Assembly (NCBI RefSeq): GCF_024584515.1
Contig: NZ_CP102173.1
Span: 992,001-1,056,000 of the forward strand
Direction: 5' to 3'
Length of the DNA stretch: 64,000 bases
Origin: Aeromicrobium wangtongii
GTDB taxonomy: Bacteria > Actinomycetota > Actinomycetes > Propionibacteriales > Nocardioidaceae
Shown here: piece after piece, positions 61,888 to 64,000 of the stretch
Numbering within the stretch: position 1 is the first letter of the stretch
Layout of the letters: each line of letters begins with the position of its first letter
Translations under genes and position numbers: made by a program
Notes under the pieces: model-generated
The model's input: the letters and a program-made list of their open reading frames with translations, nothing else
The model's database searches: none
What the model was told of the DNA's origin: nothing

Positions 61888-62367
61888 GTGGGAGACCAGC
61901 CCGCCCTGGAGGCGTCGATCGAGATCGCCGCGAGCCCCGACGAGGTGTGGGCGCTCGTGTCCGACCTGCCGGCGATGAAGCACGCCAGCCCCGAGCTCGT
62001 CGGGACGCGGCTGCTCGGACGTCCCGGGGTGGGCCGGCGCGGCCTCAACCTCAACCGGCGCAAGGGATTCGTGTGGCCCACGATCACGCGGATCACCCGC
62101 TGGAAGCCGCCCGTGCACGATCGCGGTCGCGGCGCGCTGGCCTTCCACGTGTGGCCGACCGACGTCGAGTGGTCGTACGAGCTGACGCCGGTCGGCGACG
62201 GCATCGCGACGGTGCTGACCGAACGGCGCACCGCGGTGGTCGACCCGTCCTGGATCGTCCGGGCCACGGCGCGGCTGGCCCTCGGAGGTGCGGACTCGCA
62301 CGACCGGGAGATCCTGGCCGGCATGCACCGCACGCTCGCGCACTACCGGCGGGCCGCCGAGCGCTGA
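61888..62367 (+). CDS. SRPBCC-family (START-like) protein
   Basis: This 159-residue protein has a START/Bet v1-like helix-grip fold (polyketide cyclase group). The typical start is ASIEIAASPDEVWALVSDLPAMKHASPE, and there are further strands through VEWSYELTPVGDG and TVLTERRTA. Such proteins bind hydrophobic ligands; no catalytic motif is visible. GTG 61888 starts one base after the lipase stop, so the two form an operon. It is convergent with the GntR gene. Confidence 0.82.
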   Translation: MGDQPALEASIEIAASPDEVWALVSDLPAMKHASPELVGTRLLGRPGVGRRGLNLNRRKGFVWPTITRITRWKPPVHDRGRGALAFHVWPTDVEWSYELTPVGDGIATVLTERRTAVVDPSWIVRATARLALGGADSHDREILAGMHRTLAHYRRAAER

Positions 62368-62380
62368 GCCCGGCTCGGCG

Positions 62381-63118
62381 TCAGCGGTCGACGAGGGTCA
62401 GCTCGAACGCGTACAGATCGGGTCGGTAGGCGTGGCGGCCGTACTCGACGGCGCGTCCCGCGTCGTCGTAGGCCGTGCGCTGCATCGACAGCAGCGGTGC
62501 TCCCTTGCGCTCGCCCAGCAGCCTGCCCTCCTCAGGCGTGGCACCGCGCGCGCCGATGCGCTGTCGGGCGACGCGCATGACGACGCCCGAGTCGCGCAGG
62601 AGGGCGTACAGCCCCGTCTCGGCGAGGTCGACGGCGGCGAGATCGACGACGTCGACCGGGATGTAGTTGTGCATGAGGGCCAGCGGCTCGCGATCGACCC
62701 AGCGCAGGCGCTCCAGCGACCAGACATCGGCCCCCCGCATGAGCTGGAGCTCGCGGGCGACGTCCTCGTCCGCGGGCACCTTGCCGACGGAGATGACATC
62801 GGTGCGCGGCTGCTTGCCGGCCGCGACCAGGTCGTCGAACAGGCTGGTGAGCTCGACGGAGCGACGGATCTTGCCGTGCACGACCTGCGTGCCCACGCCC
62901 CGCTTCCGCACCAGCATTCCCTTGTCGACCAGCACCTGGATGGCCTGTCGCATCGTCGGGCGCGACAGCCCGAGCTCCGCGGCGAGCGCGATCTCGTTGT
63001 TGATGCGCTCGCCGGGCGCGATCGTGCCGTCGACGATCGCCCGCTCGAACTGCTCCGCGATCTGGAAGTACAGCGGCACGGGGCTGGAGCGGTCGAGGAC
63101 GAATTTGGGGCCGGCCAT
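62381..63118 (-). CDS. GntR/HutC-family repressor (UTRA domain)
   Basis: This 245-residue regulator has a GntR winged helix at about residues 12-78 (PLYFQIAEQFERAIVDGTIAPGERINNEIALAAELGLSRPTMRQAIQVLVDKGMLVRKRGVGTQVV) and a UTRA ligand domain after it. It is divergent from a sugar isomerase/IolE-like gene. HutC-type regulators of this kind control sugar or inositol catabolism and bind phosphorylated sugars. ATG 63118 sits six bases after TACATT on the minus strand, which implies a leaderless start; GTG 63124 would add two residues and abut the -10. Confidence 0.88.
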   Translation of the reverse strand: MAGPKFVLDRSSPVPLYFQIAEQFERAIVDGTIAPGERINNEIALAAELGLSRPTMRQAIQVLVDKGMLVRKRGVGTQVVHGKIRRSVELTSLFDDLVAAGKQPRTDVISVGKVPADEDVARELQLMRGADVWSLERLRWVDREPLALMHNYIPVDVVDLAAVDLAETGLYALLRDSGVVMRVARQRIGARGATPEEGRLLGERKGAPLLSMQRTAYDDAGRAVEYGRHAYRPDLYAFELTLVDR

Positions 63119-63130
63119 GCGCACAATGTA
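63119..63130 (-). promoter_or_regulatory. -10 element of the leaderless gntR gene
   Basis: On the minus strand TACATT (63130-63125) is followed by GTGCGC and ATG 63118. Confidence 0.5.
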
Positions 63131-63154
63131 GCCCCATCCGAGCGAATGTCCTTA

Positions 63155-63198
63155 TGTCATGACAAATGCTTGACAGTCGCTATGTCGTGGGTCACACT
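63155..63198 (+). promoter_or_regulatory. promoter of the IolE-like gene with GntR-type operator
   Basis: TTGACA (63170-63175), 17 bases, CACACT (63193-63198) form a good promoter. Just upstream TGTCATGACA (63155-63164) is a perfect palindrome of the type GntR/HutC regulators bind. GACAGTCG and TGTCGTGG nearby are half-site-like. Confidence 0.6.
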
Positions 63199-63232
63199 CG
63201 CTGTCACGACGAATGGAAGATCCGAGGAAGCC

Positions 63233-64000
63233 GTGCCGTCACACCGCGAGCCCCAGGGCCGGGCCCCCCTCCGCATTGCCGGTGCACCGATCTCGTGGGG
63301 CGTCTGCGAGGTACCCGGTTGGGGCTACCAGATGTCCGCCGAGCGGGTCCTGACCGAGATGCAGTCCCTCGGACTGACCGCGACGGAGTTCGGACCCGAC
63401 GGCTTCCTGCCGGGCGACCCCTCCGCGAAGGCAGCGTTCCTCGACGGATTCGGCCTGCACGCCGTCGGCGGATTCCTGCCGGTCCTCCTGCACGACCCCG
63501 GACACGACCCGTTCCCCGAGGTCGACCGCTTCGTCGATGCCTGCCTGGCATCCGGCGCGGGAGTCGTCGTGCTGGCCGCCTCGACCGGGGCCGAGGGGTA
63601 CGACGCGCGGCCCGTCCTGGACGACCAGCAGTGGACGACCCTGCTCGGCAACCTCGACCGCATCGCAGAGCACGCCACGTCGCGGGGTGTCGTGGCCGCG
63701 ATCCATCCGCACATCGGCACGGTGGTCGAGAACGCCGACGACGTCCAACGGGTGCTCGAGGGATCGCACGTCGGGCTGTGCGTCGACACCGGCCATCTCA
63801 CCGCGGCCGGAGCCGATCCCGTCGCCCTCACGCTGGCGAACCTGTCGCGGGTCGAGCACGTCCACCTCAAGGACGTCGACGCCGCCACCGCCGCCCGGGT
63901 CGTGTCGGGCGAGCTCGCCTTCACCGATGCCGTCGCCGCGGGGATGTGGCGGGTGCTCGGTCAGGGCGACGTCGACGTCCGCGCCATGATCGACGCACTC
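63233..64000 (+). CDS. sugar phosphate isomerase/epimerase (IolE-like), 3' end cut by the window
   Basis: The frame runs 256 codons from GTG 63233 to the window end without a stop. It is a TIM-barrel xylose-isomerase-like protein. It has APISWGVCEVPGWGYQ, TEFGPDGFLPGD, AAIHPHIGTVVE, CVDTGHLTAAGADP and VEHVHLKDVD, which carry the usual metal ligands Glu, Asp and His. Overall it resembles IolE (2-keto-myo-inositol dehydratase) and related epimerases; the exact reaction cannot be told. GAGG lies upstream of the GTG. Divergent GntR regulation suggests sugar or inositol catabolism, and the operon likely continues past the window. Confidence 0.8.
   Translation, partial: MPSHREPQGRAPLRIAGAPISWGVCEVPGWGYQMSAERVLTEMQSLGLTATEFGPDGFLPGDPSAKAAFLDGFGLHAVGGFLPVLLHDPGHDPFPEVDRFVDACLASGAGVVVLAASTGAEGYDARPVLDDQQWTTLLGNLDRIAEHATSRGVVAAIHPHIGTVVENADDVQRVLEGSHVGLCVDTGHLTAAGADPVALTLANLSRVEHVHLKDVDAATAARVVSGELAFTDAVAAGMWRVLGQGDVDVRAMIDAL

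Overview
The window comes from a very GC-rich actinobacterium. Three things point to the mycolata or to Nocardioidaceae such as Aeromicrobium: a single-chain type I fatty acid synthase followed by acpS, a mycothiol-linked Rv2466c-type protein, and a folP2-gpgS pair in the mycobacterial order. The genus is an inference. Coding is dense, most genes are housekeeping, and there is no transposase, integrase, phage gene or CRISPR array.

1-6.8 kb: 3' part of glpK, glpD and a DUF4097 protein; then furA-katG from a leaderless promoter, ending in a strong terminator. 6.9-16.9 kb: tRNA-His, orn, a membrane-anchored DsbA-like protein, the divergent lysE/argP pair, tRNA-Arg, a PrsW-type protease, two overlapping dynamin-like GTPases and the ABC-F factor EttA. 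16.9-18.0 kb: divergent marR/yceI sharing an operator. 18.1-22.0 kb: a TetR gene facing an acyl-CoA dehydrogenase-thiolase-SDR operon, closed by a very long hairpin.

22.1-31.6 kb: the 3,004-residue FAS-I gene and the overlapping acpS. 31.6-35.7 kb: a ROK repressor divergent from a secreted GH3 glycosidase. 35.7-37.0 kb: a lone AbiEi-type/nuclease-like gene flanked by 71-bp inverted repeats, the most unusual structure here. 37.0-39.4 kb: an SDR-phosphotransferase-TetR operon. 39.5-42.0 kb: an acyl-CoA carboxylase beta subunit, a biotin carrier and a thioesterase.

42.0-51.3 kb: a four-copy intergenic repeat, truncated haemoglobin with a MscS channel, a small secreted protein, an SDR-acyl-CoA dehydrogenase pair with a divergent TetR, a VanZ-like protein, gpgS, folP and pepN. 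51.4-58.2 kb: YbdK-type ligase, Rv2466c-like protein, alpha/beta hydrolase, a CDP-glycerol transferase-like membrane protein, rpiB, nei and a SpoIIE-type phosphatase. 58.3-64 kb: tRNA-Gly, a P-loop kinase, tRNA-Pro, tig, a lipase-like protein, an SRPBCC protein, and a GntR repressor divergent from a sugar isomerase/IolE-like gene cut by the window end.

Lipid metabolism is the common thread: FAS-I, AcpS, carboxylase, two beta-oxidation-type clusters and a thioesterase. Two operator motifs are each shared by distant loci. A paired WTGAGG-N4-CCTCAT palindrome lies in front of both fas and the carboxylase. A CTAAGCAAGCGCTTAG palindrome lies in front of both the acyl-CoA dehydrogenase operon and the SDR-phosphotransferase operon. 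Many genes have a -10 hexamer only 6-7 bases before the start codon, which implies leaderless mRNAs.
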